Positions 36,484 through 45,161 of a stretch of DNA of 64,000 bases are shown in pieces. Numbering within the stretch: position 1 is the first letter of the stretch; every line of letters starts with the position of its first letter. The notes under the pieces are model-generated. The model saw nothing but the letters and a program-made list of their open reading frames with translations, was not told the origin of the DNA and searched no databases. The DNA comes from Helicobacter sp. NHP19-012 (GTDB taxonomy: Bacteria; Campylobacterota; Campylobacteria; Campylobacterales; Helicobacteraceae), in contig NZ_AP024819.1 of the NCBI RefSeq assembly GCF_019703325.1, positions 682,001-746,000 on the forward strand, read 5' to 3'. The translations under genes and the position numbers were made by a program.

Positions 36484-37098
36484 ATGTTAAAAGAAAAACT
36501 AAAACAACTAAGAAACGCCAATAACCTCACACAAGAAGAACTTGCGATCAAGTGTGGTGTGAGTTTACAAAGCATCAAGCGCTACGAGAGCGAACAAAAA
36601 AGCAACATCACTTTAGACACCCTGGAAAAGCTAGCCAATGCTTTGAACACCGACTTGCACTTTTTCACTTCCACCCACCACGAGATGGAGGATATTATTA
36701 TGGTGCCCTATCTCAAGGACATTAAGGTGAGCGTGAATAAAGACCCACACAACGATGAGACCATGACCTTCTTGCCCCAGAGCAAGTCGTTTTTGATCCG
36801 CCGTTTTGGGCTCACTTCTACCGAGCATTTGGGGTTCGTGCAGGCGGTGGGCAATTCTATGGAGCCACGCATCAAGGAAAACGATTTACTGCTTTTCCAA
36901 AGCGATGGGACGCGCTATGAGGGGGCGGTTTATGTGGTGAACTTGGGTGGGGAGCATTACATCCGCCGCCTAAGCAAACGCCCCCAGGTCTACCTGATCA
37001 GCGACAACCCCGTGTATAAACCCATTGTGGTGGAAAACCTAGACGAGCTCACAATTTTGGGGCGGGTTGTTGGCGTGTTACACACTTTCAATATTTAA
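36484..37098 (+). CDS. HTH-XRE regulator with S24/LexA-like C-terminal domain
   Basis: The 204-residue protein combines an N-terminal XRE helix-turn-helix (about residues 3-60, TQEELAIKCGVSLQSIKRYE) with a C-terminal S24 peptidase fold (about 110-200, GNSMEPRIKENDLL and LISDNP). Ser125 fits the LexA/CI nucleophile. The usual catalytic Lys in the following VKRL-type strand is replaced by Arg (YIRRLSK), so self-cleavage may be lost. A GGAG ribosome site precedes it. It lies beside the tRNA operon and upstream of nrfH, so it could be a leftover phage-type repressor or the regulator of the haem proteins; context alone does not decide. Confidence 0.85.
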   Translation: MLKEKLKQLRNANNLTQEELAIKCGVSLQSIKRYESEQKSNITLDTLEKLANALNTDLHFFTSTHHEMEDIIMVPYLKDIKVSVNKDPHNDETMTFLPQSKSFLIRRFGLTSTEHLGFVQAVGNSMEPRIKENDLLLFQSDGTRYEGAVYVVNLGGEHYIRRLSKRPQVYLISDNPVYKPIVVENLDELTILGRVVGVLHTFNI

Positions 37099-37182
37099 CA
37101 TTATCTTTGGAGGTGGGATCTGTTAACTTTTTTGTGTCATTCTAGGGCGGATTTGAAAGCAGATTAATTTAAGCGGGTTGTG

Positions 37183-37785
37183 ATGGGTTTTTTGCGTGTA
37201 TTGCAAGAAAAGCGTTTCTTTTTGTTTTGGCTTTTTTGCGGAGGTTGCGTGCTGGGCGTGGTGCTCACAGTGGTCACTGTGCAGGCAGTAGAGTGGACAG
37301 GTGATGATAAATTCTGTGGCATGTGCCATATCATGACCCCTGAAGTGGATTCTTACCACTTAGACAAGCATGGAGGCCATAACCATGTGGGGATGAAGGC
37401 CGAATGCGTGGATTGCCACCTACCCCACGATAATATCATCCATTATTTCGTGGAAAAGACCTTGCTTGGAATGGAAGATGTTTATGGCAACACCATGAAA
37501 AACCCCCGCAAATTTGACTGGGAGATGAATCGCCGCGAGGCTAGAGACTATGTCTTTGACTCCGGTTGTTTGCGCTGCCACACTAACCTAAAAGACGCCA
37601 CACAATCTAATATGAAAGCCTTTTTACCCCACAGGGACTACTTTGCCAAACTCACCAAAAAGCATTGCGTGGAATGCCATTTGGATGAGGTGGGGCATAA
37701 AAACTTAGGCATCCACCTAAGGAAGTTTTTAAAACAAGACTACAAACCGACTGTGCGTGCCTTGATCAGCACGAGCCACAACTAA
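37183..37785 (+). CDS. nrfH: NrfH/NapC-family tetrahaem cytochrome c, membrane quinol dehydrogenase
   Basis: Such proteins take electrons from menaquinol and pass them to a periplasmic multihaem reductase. The about 200-residue protein has one N-terminal membrane anchor (FFLFWLFCGGCVLGVVL) and four CxxCH haem sites (CGMCH, CVDCH, CLRCH, CVECH). It is followed by the octahaem protein, to which it presumably delivers electrons. The start is GTG 37180 or ATG 37183; no strong ribosome site separates them. The symbol names the family; the partner here is not NrfA. Confidence 0.88.
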   Translation: MGFLRVLQEKRFFLFWLFCGGCVLGVVLTVVTVQAVEWTGDDKFCGMCHIMTPEVDSYHLDKHGGHNHVGMKAECVDCHLPHDNIIHYFVEKTLLGMEDVYGNTMKNPRKFDWEMNRREARDYVFDSGCLRCHTNLKDATQSNMKAFLPHRDYFAKLTKKHCVECHLDEVGHKNLGIHLRKFLKQDYKPTVRALISTSHN

Positions 37786-37795
37786 AGGAGTAAAA

Positions 37796-37834
37796 ATGTT
37801 GATTTTACTAAAAGGAGAAAAGCATGCGTGCTAG
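37796..37834 (+). CDS. 12-codon leader ORF overlapping the octahaem gene start
   Basis: Behind its own strong ribosome site (AAAGGAGTAAAA), ATG 37796 opens a 12-residue frame ([12 protein letters not shown]) that ends at 37834, eleven bases inside the octahaem gene. The second ribosome site (AAAGGAGAAAAG) lies within it. The arrangement suggests translational coupling. It may be only a relic of a duplicated ribosome site. Confidence 0.3.
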   Translation: MLILLKGEKHAC

Positions 37835-39197
37835 TTTGGCTGGATTTTTAGCCTTTGTGTTCTGTCTAGGGTGGCTTAGCGCACACCCACCCAGAGGGGG
37901 GACAAGCATCGATAACGCAATGGATACACAACTGCCCTTAAAAACTTTTAGGGGAATGAAAGCAGAGGCTAAGGGCTGTATTGAGTGCCACGCTAAGAAA
38001 AATCCGGGGATTGTGGCGGATTGGAAAATGAGTCGCCACGCTCACGCTGGTGTGAGCTGTATCGACTGCCACGCCGTGAGTAAGGATAGCCCCATGCTCA
38101 CTAGGGATGGACATGAAGGATCTAAGGTGCCCATCTCTGTGTTGGTTTCCACCAACACCTGCGCCAAGTGCCACGAAAAGGAAGTGACCGAGTTTCGCCA
38201 CAGCGGACATGTAAGAGGTGCGGTGCAAGTTTGGGCTAAGGCAAACATGCGTGATCTGATGGTGATGGTGGAGGGTAGAAACCACCCCGATTTAAAATAC
38301 GCCCCTGCGGCTACGGGCTGTCAGCAGTGCCACGGCTCCATCATTAAGCTTGATAAAAACCGCCGCCCCACCCCCGAAACTTGGCCCACTTATGGCATCG
38401 GCACCGCCTTTCCCGATGGCTCTGTGGGTAATTGTGCCAGCTGCCACAGCGCGCATAAATTCAGCTTAGAAGAGGCGAGAAAACCCGCTGCGTGCGCAAG
38501 CTGCCACTTAGGACCCGATCACCCCGACATCGAAATTTACAACAACTCTATGCACGGGCATGTCTTCAACGCCGAAGGGGCTAAGTGGAACTTTGATGCT
38601 GCGCCGGGCACTTGGAAAGTCCCTGATTTTAGAGCCCCCACTTGCGCTACATGCCACATGAGCGGAAACACTAAAAGCATGGTAACGCACAATGTGAGCC
38701 GCCGCTTAAAATGGAACTTGTTTATGCCCCTTAGCAAACTACGCACGGGAGGGTATGAAACCGCCAGCGATGATTTTAAATACGAAAATAAAATCACCAT
38801 CGGTAACCCCCTAGCGGGTAACCCCAAAGGTCCAGAGGCCGCCCGCGCTGAAATGAAGGCGGGTTGTATCGATTGCCACAATAAGCAACACATCGATAAC
38901 TTCTTTGTCATGGCGGATAAAAACATCATGCTCTACAACGAGTATTGGAAGGAAGCGGTGAAAATGAAGGATGAGCTTGCTAAAAAACACCTGCTTGGCA
39001 AAGACATGTGGAGCGATGACTTCCAAAACACCATGTATCATATGTGGCACCACGAGGGTCGTCGTATGCGTCAGGGTGGCATCATGGCTGCGCCAGACTA
39101 CTCACACTGGCATGGGGTCTTTGAGGTCCAACAAGACATAAGAAAGCTTAGAAAAATCTACGCCAAACGCCTCAAAACCAATAAAATTGAGGACTAA
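37824..39197 (+). CDS. octahaem hydroxylamine oxidoreductase-like cytochrome c (epsilon-Hao type)
   Basis: The 457-residue protein has a signal peptide ([16 protein letters not shown]) and eight CxxCH motifs: CIECH, CIDCH, CAKCH, CQQCH, CASCH, CASCH, CATCH and CIDCH. A C-terminal helical region ends with [13 protein letters not shown] and [15 protein letters not shown], as in octahaem Hao proteins. In Campylobacterota such proteins pair with an NrfH/NapC partner and are thought to act reductively on nitrite or hydroxylamine; that fits the gene just upstream. It is unusual for gastric Helicobacter as I know them. Exact substrate is unproven. Confidence 0.85.
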   Translation: MRASLAGFLAFVFCLGWLSAHPPRGGTSIDNAMDTQLPLKTFRGMKAEAKGCIECHAKKNPGIVADWKMSRHAHAGVSCIDCHAVSKDSPMLTRDGHEGSKVPISVLVSTNTCAKCHEKEVTEFRHSGHVRGAVQVWAKANMRDLMVMVEGRNHPDLKYAPAATGCQQCHGSIIKLDKNRRPTPETWPTYGIGTAFPDGSVGNCASCHSAHKFSLEEARKPAACASCHLGPDHPDIEIYNNSMHGHVFNAEGAKWNFDAAPGTWKVPDFRAPTCATCHMSGNTKSMVTHNVSRRLKWNLFMPLSKLRTGGYETASDDFKYENKITIGNPLAGNPKGPEAARAEMKAGCIDCHNKQHIDNFFVMADKNIMLYNEYWKEAVKMKDELAKKHLLGKDMWSDDFQNTMYHMWHHEGRRMRQGGIMAAPDYSHWHGVFEVQQDIRKLRKIYAKRLKTNKIED

Positions 39198-39975
39198 ACC
39201 CCAAGTTGCCCCTTTAGCGGGGCTAGCCCCCACCACCCTAGACACCCTCGTTTGCTTTTTACAAACCCAAGCCACCCAAAGGGGCTTTAGGCGAGTGGTC
39301 TATGGTCTAAGTGGAGGGGTGGATAGCGCGGTGGTGGCTCTGCTGTGCCAAAGGGCGTTTAAAGACAACGCCCACGCCTTGTTAATGCCCTCCCTTAGCA
39401 CCCCCCAAAGCGCGCTAACACACGCCACAGAGCTTTGCGAAAGCTTTAACATTGCCTACAGCCTACACTCCATCGCCCCCCACCACGCCCTTTTTAAGGA
39501 CAGCCACAAAGATGCAAGCCTCATTAGGCAGGGCAATTTTTGCGCTAGGTTACGCATGGCAACCCTTTACGATCACGCTCTAGAGCGCAACGCCCTAGTT
39601 GTCGGCACGAGCAATAAGAGCGAGCGGTTACTTGGCTATGGGACGATTTTTGGGGATTTAGCTTGCGCCATTAACCCCATAGGTAACCTATACAAAAGCC
39701 AAATTTACGCTTTAGCACGGCTTTTACAAGTGCCCGAAAATATTCTAAACAAGCCCCCGAGTGCGGACTTTTACGCCGGGCAAAGCGATGAGGATGAGCT
39801 AGGTTTTAGCTACGCCGAAATTGACCCCTTACTTTTTGCCATAGAGCAAAACCCCCATTTAGACACAAACGCCCTTGTGGCCCTAGGCTTTGCGCCCACC
39901 CTAGTTACCAGCGTGCAAGAGCGCATGGCAAAAAACGCCTTCAAGTTAGAAATGCCCGCCATTTGCCCTCTATGA
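39187..39975 (+). CDS. nadE: NH3-dependent NAD+ synthetase
   Basis: NadE amidates deamido-NAD with ammonia, plentiful in urease-positive cells. The protein of about 262 residues has the PP-loop [28 protein letters not shown] and the conserved [16 protein letters not shown]. There is no glutaminase domain, so it uses free ammonia. The frame's first usable start is TTG 39187, overlapping the octahaem gene; the H. pylori protein is slightly shorter at this end, so the start is uncertain. Confidence 0.92.
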   Translation: MRTKPQVAPLAGLAPTTLDTLVCFLQTQATQRGFRRVVYGLSGGVDSAVVALLCQRAFKDNAHALLMPSLSTPQSALTHATELCESFNIAYSLHSIAPHHALFKDSHKDASLIRQGNFCARLRMATLYDHALERNALVVGTSNKSERLLGYGTIFGDLACAINPIGNLYKSQIYALARLLQVPENILNKPPSADFYAGQSDEDELGFSYAEIDPLLFAIEQNPHLDTNALVALGFAPTLVTSVQERMAKNAFKLEMPAICPL

Positions 39976-40877
39976 CTTGGCTTGAGCGTTATTTTTACGC
40001 CCCCACACTCTGCCAAAAAGCCCTAGCCTACGCCCTAAGCCCCCTATCTTTAGTGTATCAAACAATAGCCACAATGAAACGCCAAGTTGCGCCCTTTGAG
40101 GATTTAGGCATTCGAATTGTCAGCGTGGGGAATTTAGTGGCCGGGGGCAGTGGCAAAACCCCTTTTATTTTGGCTTTGGCACAAGTATTAGCCCCGCTGT
40201 ATCAAGTGGTGGTGGTGAGCCGGGGTTATGGGCGCACTTCTAGGGGGCTTGTGGTGGTGAGTGAGGGAGGCAAGGTGTTAGTTGAGCAAAACATGGCGGG
40301 TGATGAGGCGTTTTTATTGGCAAGTAAGTTAAGCACCTGTGGCGTGGTGGTGAGCGAAAAGCGCAAAATGGGGGTGTTGAAGGCTAAAGAGATGGGCGTA
40401 CAGGTGGTGCTTTTAGACGATGGCTTCCGATTCAATTTTAAGAAGCTGAGCATTTTGCTAAAGCCCGCCTTAAAACCTTATTTTGACTTTTGTTTGCCTA
40501 GTGGCATTTATAGAGAGAGCCCCAAATGCTACGCCCTAGCCGACCTGGTGGTGCAAGAGGGCGTGGATTATACAAGGCACACACAAGTTTTAAATCCCAC
40601 TGAGCGCATGCTCTTAGTAACCGCCATTGCCAACCCCACACGCCTAGACCCCTTTTTGCCCCCCCTTGTAGGCAAGCTCTACTTCAAAGACCACGCCACT
40701 TTTAACTTCAAACGCCTCGAGCGCGCTTACAAAGAGCACAACGCCACTTCGTTATTGGTTACGGCTAAGGACGCAGTGAAGCTCACAAACTGCCCCCTAC
40801 CCCTAAGCCTTTTGGACTTGCGCCTAGAGATCGCGCCCCAAATCCTAAAACAAATCTTAGATTATCTCGCCCATTAG
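39972..40877 (+). CDS. lpxK: tetraacyldisaccharide 4'-kinase
   Basis: LpxK phosphorylates the lipid A precursor at the 4' position. The protein of 301 residues has an N-terminal membrane-associating segment and the Walker-like [10 protein letters not shown], followed by SRGYGR and LLDDGF. I start at ATG 39972, which overlaps the nadE stop (ATGA). nadE and lpxK are also neighbours in H. pylori. Confidence 0.92.
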   Translation: MTWLERYFYAPTLCQKALAYALSPLSLVYQTIATMKRQVAPFEDLGIRIVSVGNLVAGGSGKTPFILALAQVLAPLYQVVVVSRGYGRTSRGLVVVSEGGKVLVEQNMAGDEAFLLASKLSTCGVVVSEKRKMGVLKAKEMGVQVVLLDDGFRFNFKKLSILLKPALKPYFDFCLPSGIYRESPKCYALADLVVQEGVDYTRHTQVLNPTERMLLVTAIANPTRLDPFLPPLVGKLYFKDHATFNFKRLERAYKEHNATSLLVTAKDAVKLTNCPLPLSLLDLRLEIAPQILKQILDYLAH

Positions 40878-40889
40878 CCGAAAATCTGC

Positions 40890-40895
40890 TAAAAT
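40890..40895 (+). promoter_or_regulatory. extended -10 of the Ter operon
   Basis: ATCTGCTAAAATGCC gives TGC-TAAAAT, 27 bases before the first TerD start, with a clear AAAGGAG ribosome site downstream. The Ter genes therefore form their own transcription unit. Confidence 0.5.
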
Positions 40896-40922
40896 GCCTT
40901 TTATTTTTAAAAAGGAGTGCTT

Positions 40923-41501
40923 ATGTCTGTCAGTTTAGTCAAAGGGGGGCGGGTGTCTTTGAATAAGGAAAAACCCGGGCTGTCTAAAATCGTTGTAGGC
41001 TTGGGTTGGGATGTCAATAGCACGGATACGGGCGCGGATTTTGACCTAGACGCTTCGGTGTTTTTGACGGCGGGCAATGGTAAGGTGAGCGATGATGCGA
41101 ATTTCATCTTTTACAACAATCTTAAAAGCAAGGACGGGGCGGTGGTGCATATGGGCGACAACCGCACGGGGGCAGGCGAGGGTGACGACGAGCAAATCAA
41201 GGTGGATTTAGCCCATGTAGATAGTGGGGTGCAAGAAATCCACATTGTGGTTACCATCCACGAAGCCGAAACCCGCAAGCAAAACTTCGGCATGGTGCGC
41301 CACGCCTTCGTGAGGATCGTCGATGAGAGCGACAACCAAGAAATTTTGCGCTACGACTTAGAGGAGGATTTTTCGGTAGAAACCGCTTTGATGTTTGGCA
41401 GGTTGTATCGGGATGGAGCGGATTGGAAGTTTGCCGCCGTGGGCACCGGCTTTAAAGAGGGCTTGGCGGGCTTTTGTAAGCAATTTGGCGTGAATATTTA
41501 G
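40923..41501 (+). CDS. terD: TerD-family tellurium/stress-resistance protein
   Basis: TerD proteins are calcium-binding cytoplasmic proteins of the Ter stress system (tellurite, phage, colicin). The 192-residue protein shows the family start [10 protein letters not shown], the Ca-binding stretch [11 protein letters not shown], and [15 protein letters not shown]. The ATG at 40923 follows AAAGGAG. It heads a run of four rightward genes with almost no spacing. Confidence 0.92.
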   Translation: MSVSLVKGGRVSLNKEKPGLSKIVVGLGWDVNSTDTGADFDLDASVFLTAGNGKVSDDANFIFYNNLKSKDGAVVHMGDNRTGAGEGDDEQIKVDLAHVDSGVQEIHIVVTIHEAETRKQNFGMVRHAFVRIVDESDNQEILRYDLEEDFSVETALMFGRLYRDGADWKFAAVGTGFKEGLAGFCKQFGVNI

Positions 41502-41509
41502 GGGGGCAA

Positions 41510-42112
41510 ATGGCGGTCAGTCTAGTTAAGGGGCAAAAAATTTCGCTTAAAAAAGAGAGTGGAGAGAAATTAAGTGCCTTTTGTGTGGGGGCAAATTGGG
41601 GGGCGATCAGCAAAAAAGGGTGGTTTGGCAACACCAAGACGGAAGCCGTGGATTTGGATTTGAGCGTGGGGCTGTTTGCGGACACGAAGTTCGTAGATTG
41701 TGTGTATTATGGCAAGCAAGCGGCTAGCGGGATCAAGCACAGCGGGGATGACCGCACAGGCGATGTGGGGGGCGATGACGGGCTAGACAATGAAGTCATT
41801 AGCATTGCCCTAGACAGCCTGCAGCCAGAGATCACGCAATTAGTCTTTGTGTTAAGCTCCTACACCCACATTAAATTTGACGCGATCCCTTTTGCAAGTA
41901 TCCGCTTATATGAGGGCACGCCTAGCCAAGTCAAATCTATTTTTGCGACCTACAATGTCGCCAACAATGCCGCCTTTGCGGGCAAAGAAGCCATGATTTT
42001 AGGCAAGCTCTATCGACACAATGGGGAGTGGAAGTTTAGTGCTATTGGCGAGCCCACCTCTGACTCTAAACTCGAAGACTTGCTTTTAAAGTCTGTGCCT
42101 AAGTACCTATGA
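41510..42112 (+). CDS. second TerD-domain protein (TerX/TerZ-like)
   Basis: The 200-residue protein begins SLVKGQKISLKKE, like the preceding TerD, and has VDLDLSVGLF and GDDRTGDVGGDDGLDNEV, so the Ca-binding acidic residues are retained. It diverges elsewhere (KKGWFGNTKTE), as in TerX/TerZ paralogues. Eight bases separate it from terD, and its stop overlaps the next start. Confidence 0.88.
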   Translation: MAVSLVKGQKISLKKESGEKLSAFCVGANWGAISKKGWFGNTKTEAVDLDLSVGLFADTKFVDCVYYGKQAASGIKHSGDDRTGDVGGDDGLDNEVISIALDSLQPEITQLVFVLSSYTHIKFDAIPFASIRLYEGTPSQVKSIFATYNVANNAAFAGKEAMILGKLYRHNGEWKFSAIGEPTSDSKLEDLLLKSVPKYL

Positions 42113-43281
42113 CCCCTCCCCTCTTAAGCAAGGCTCTCTTAGAGCGGCTCTTTGTGGCCGCCTCTATCCGCCGCTGGAACGACCAAGCTTGCCCCATTGA
42201 GTTTAGCGAGTTAGACAAACAAGCCCACAAGGCGATGGTAGTTGTCCTGTTGGCTAAGCACCATGTGGGCGTGGATTGGGACAAGCTGCTCTCCTACTTT
42301 TGCTTTGAGTTTTTAAGCCGTGTGGTGCTGACTGACATTAAGCCCCCCATTCACTACAAGCTCTTAGAAAAGCATCGCATAGACCTAGCTGCCTATGTGT
42401 GGGGCGTGCTTGAGCCTGAAGTGAGGGGTTATGGTTTATTCTTAGCTTTGCAAGATTACTTTTGTAACCCCCCTAAAGATTTAGAGAGCCAATTACTCAA
42501 AGCCGCCCACGACTATGTGTCGGCGTGGGAGTTTGGTTTTATCTACCGCTTTTACCCTAAGGGCTATGGGGTGCAAGACATTCAAGACAGCCTAGAAAAA
42601 TCCCTAGCAAAGCACGCCCCCATTTTAGAAAAAGTGGCGCATTTGGAGCTCTTAGCCTCCATGTTCGGGCAGCTGCGTTTTCAAAAGCGCTGGAGTCAAA
42701 CCCCCCGCGTGCCGCCCACAAGCGTGCTAGGGCATGCGCTCTTTGTCGCCTTTTGTGCTTTCTTGCTGAGCTTTGATTTAAAAGCCTGCCGCCAAATGCG
42801 TTTAAACCACTTTTTGGGCGGACTGTTGCACGACTTGCCCGAAGTGCTGACCAGAGACATCATCTCGCCCATAAAACACGGCGTGAAGGGGCTAGAGAGC
42901 CATTTAAAAGACCTAGAGGCGGAGGTGATGCAAGAGCACATTTGGCGCTACCTGGATGCAGATTTGGCGCAAGATTTGCGCTATTTCACAGAAAAGGAAT
43001 TTGACGACCGCTACATAGACCCCACCACTAAAGAAGTGAAGAGTTTAGAGAGCAACACCGCTCTTTGGGAGTGCTTTAACGAAGATAGGTTTAATGGGGT
43101 GAGTGGGCGGTTGTTAAAGTTTTGCGATCAATTGAGTGCCTTTTTAGAAGCTAAAATCTCCATTGCGCATGGCATTAAAAGCGATGTGTTGGTGCATGGG
43201 GCGAAGAAAATCCAACAAAAATGCCAAAGCACTTTTTTGCAAGGGGTGCATTTGGGGGCGTTGTTCGGGGAGTTTGCCTGA
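42109..43281 (+). CDS. HD-domain hydrolase (YfbR-like) of the Ter operon
   Basis: The 390-residue protein has an HD-type metal-binding domain in its middle and C-terminal parts: an upstream HALFVAFCAF His, then NHFLGGLLHDLPEVLTRD with the HD pair, and a later FCDQLSAFLEA with Asp. Such proteins hydrolyse nucleotides. The N-terminal 180 residues are helical with no motif I know. The ATG overlaps the second TerD gene's stop (ATGA), so the three are co-translated, suggesting a Ter-linked nucleotide-based stress response. Confidence 0.83.
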   Translation: MTPPLLSKALLERLFVAASIRRWNDQACPIEFSELDKQAHKAMVVVLLAKHHVGVDWDKLLSYFCFEFLSRVVLTDIKPPIHYKLLEKHRIDLAAYVWGVLEPEVRGYGLFLALQDYFCNPPKDLESQLLKAAHDYVSAWEFGFIYRFYPKGYGVQDIQDSLEKSLAKHAPILEKVAHLELLASMFGQLRFQKRWSQTPRVPPTSVLGHALFVAFCAFLLSFDLKACRQMRLNHFLGGLLHDLPEVLTRDIISPIKHGVKGLESHLKDLEAEVMQEHIWRYLDADLAQDLRYFTEKEFDDRYIDPTTKEVKSLESNTALWECFNEDRFNGVSGRLLKFCDQLSAFLEAKISIAHGIKSDVLVHGAKKIQQKCQSTFLQGVHLGALFGEFA

Positions 43282-44270
43282 AGTTTTTACTCCTCTGCCT
43301 TTTTGGCTTGCTGCACGCAGCGGCGGTGATCACTTTAGATGTGCAAGCCAATGCAAGGTTAGCCACTTCTAACGCCAATGAGGGCACGATGATTGCCAAA
43401 ATGCAAGAGCATTTGCACCTCTTTAGCCAGCTGCTAGAGCGCGCCAAAGAGCAGGCCGCCACCCTAGAGGGCATGCGCCACACCCTAGAGCAAAGCCAAG
43501 CCCTCAGTGAAGCTAACATTGCCCCCCTAGAGCCCATGCGCGCCTATTTAGAGCAGGAGTTGCAGCACGCCAAAGAGCAGGAGCAGGAGCTGCAAACGCG
43601 CCTGAGTGCCTATGAGCACGCCCAAAACGCCCAACTTGCACGCCTCAAGCGCGCCTGTGCGTGGCTGGACTTTGACACTGCCACAATTACAACCCCCAAT
43701 GACACCGCCCAAGAGATTTTAAACCAGCTTAAGGAGCAAAACCCACCCCTAGCCCCCAAGCCCTTAAGTGCCCTTCTTTGCCAAAAGGTGCAAGCTAGAG
43801 AAGCCAGCGCACAGCACCAAGAGCGGCTAAAAAGCATGCAAGAAGCCCTGCTTAGGGGGGATTTTACCCACTATGAAGAGCTGCAGGCGAAGGACTTTAA
43901 CGCACTTGCAAGTTTTAATGAGAATGCCCAAAAGCCCCCCACCCACGCCCTAGAACAGCGCCTAGCAGAGTTGCAACATAGATTTGCCAAAAACCCCCTA
44001 GAGCAGCAGATTAAAAGTCTGAATGAAAAACTCGCCACCGCTTTAAAACAAGCCAAAGACACCAACGCAAGGGCTGTAGCTTACGCCGCCTATAACCAAC
44101 AAGCGCAGGGCTTAGAACTCAAATTGCTTTTAGAGCTCACACGGCATTTAGCCTTTTTAAACGAAACGATGGCCATGCAGGCGGGGATTTTGGCTAAAAG
44201 CGCAGGCGCGTCTTTTGGCGCACCCCTTAAACCCTACACCCCTTTAAATGCCTATGGTTTTCCTAACTAA
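43278..44270 (+). CDS. secreted coiled-coil protein of the Ter-linked operon
   Basis: The protein of about 330 residues starts with a hydrophobic secretion signal (KFLLLCLFGLLHAAAV) and continues as long Ala/Gln/Glu-rich coiled-coil (EQAATLEGMRHTLEQSQAL, HAKEQEQELQTRL). The end is PYTPLNAYGFPN. The most natural start is CTG at 43278, overlapping the HD gene's TGA in the way ATGA does. An in-frame ATG at 43221 would put 19 residues before the signal. Pattern recalls minor pilus/VirB5-like proteins only loosely; function unknown. Confidence 0.65.
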   Translation: MKFLLLCLFGLLHAAAVITLDVQANARLATSNANEGTMIAKMQEHLHLFSQLLERAKEQAATLEGMRHTLEQSQALSEANIAPLEPMRAYLEQELQHAKEQEQELQTRLSAYEHAQNAQLARLKRACAWLDFDTATITTPNDTAQEILNQLKEQNPPLAPKPLSALLCQKVQAREASAQHQERLKSMQEALLRGDFTHYEELQAKDFNALASFNENAQKPPTHALEQRLAELQHRFAKNPLEQQIKSLNEKLATALKQAKDTNARAVAYAAYNQQAQGLELKLLLELTRHLAFLNETMAMQAGILAKSAGASFGAPLKPYTPLNAYGFPN

Positions 44271-44326
44271 CCCTTGAGTGTTTAGGGCGGGCATAGGCCG
44301 GGGGCCATAAAGCCAAATGGGGGTGG

Positions 44327-45097
44327 TTAGCCCCTTGTGTCTAGTAAATTCTCTTCAAAGCTAAAGAGCGGTTCGGGTAGGGGTTTGGCGGTGTAAATCT
44401 CTATGTGGCTAAAGCCCTTGAGGCTATCTATTTGCCCCCTTAAGAGGTTTGCCACGCTCTCATACGCCACGCCAAGGGACAGACAAACCCCCCCCTCTTG
44501 CTTGTAAAGCACGCCCTGCAGAGGACCTAAGTGTGGGTAGAGGGCGTAAAATTCTAAGCGTTCTTGTTTGCCCCTCTTTTTAAACTGCACCAAGGACTCT
44601 TTATGCCCGTCTGTGATGACAAAGCTCGCCACTTCATGCTGCAAAGAGAGCAAGAGATTGCCAAAGAATAAAAAGTCTTGGCGGGTGGGGGCGTGGGTGA
44701 AGTTCTGCAAAATCTGCTCGTGATAGTCTTTAAAGACTTCCTTACTCTCATGGCTTAAGAGTTTATGCAATTCTTGCAAGTCCAGCTTTAAGGGAGCGTT
44801 TTTCAGCTCGCTTAGGATGGGCGGTTGTGGGATTAAATTAGAGAGCATGGTCGCGCCCACGGAACTTTTATGCACCAAAGCCCAATAGGTTTTGCCTAAA
44901 ACAAGGTTCTTTTGGCTCTTGCTCTCTAAGATTTGGTTGCCCAGCTGTAAGAGGTATTGATCCGCCCCCTTTTTCTCTAACACCTTTAAGAGCAGGGGTA
45001 GCGTCCCGTTGAAGTTTTGCGCCTGCGGATGGTCTTTTAAGAGGTCTTGGAGCAAGCCGAGTTGTTGGAGCGCATTGATGGGGTTTAACATGGGCAC
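44327..45097 (-). CDS. hypothetical protein with FliK-like C-terminal region
   Basis: The 256-residue protein is soluble and helical in its N-terminal part. The C-terminal part (about 185-245) has PHLGPLQGVLYKQEGGVCL followed by LRGQIDSLKGFSHIEIYTA. This spacing of strands and helix recalls the C-terminal domain of flagellar hook-length control protein FliK. Stand-alone FliK-like genes occur in Campylobacterota together with FlhB-tail genes; the tail gene here is at 6017-6283, far away. Family assignment is tentative. Confidence 0.6.
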   Translation of the reverse strand: MPMLNPINALQQLGLLQDLLKDHPQAQNFNGTLPLLLKVLEKKGADQYLLQLGNQILESKSQKNLVLGKTYWALVHKSSVGATMLSNLIPQPPILSELKNAPLKLDLQELHKLLSHESKEVFKDYHEQILQNFTHAPTRQDFLFFGNLLLSLQHEVASFVITDGHKESLVQFKKRGKQERLEFYALYPHLGPLQGVLYKQEGGVCLSLGVAYESVANLLRGQIDSLKGFSHIEIYTAKPLPEPLFSFEENLLDTRG

Positions 45098-45149
45098 AAT
45101 TCTAGCATAAAGCCCTTGTCGGTTAAGTCAGCGTTAACATGTTTCACAA

Positions 45150-45155
45150 TAGAAT
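45150..45155 (+). promoter_or_regulatory. -10 box of mnmG, possibly leaderless
   Basis: CACAATAGAATAGGGG holds TAGAAT, ending only six bases before the mnmG ATG at 45162. A start of transcription at normal spacing would fall on or next to the start codon. Confidence 0.45.
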
Positions 45156-45161
45156 AGGGGT

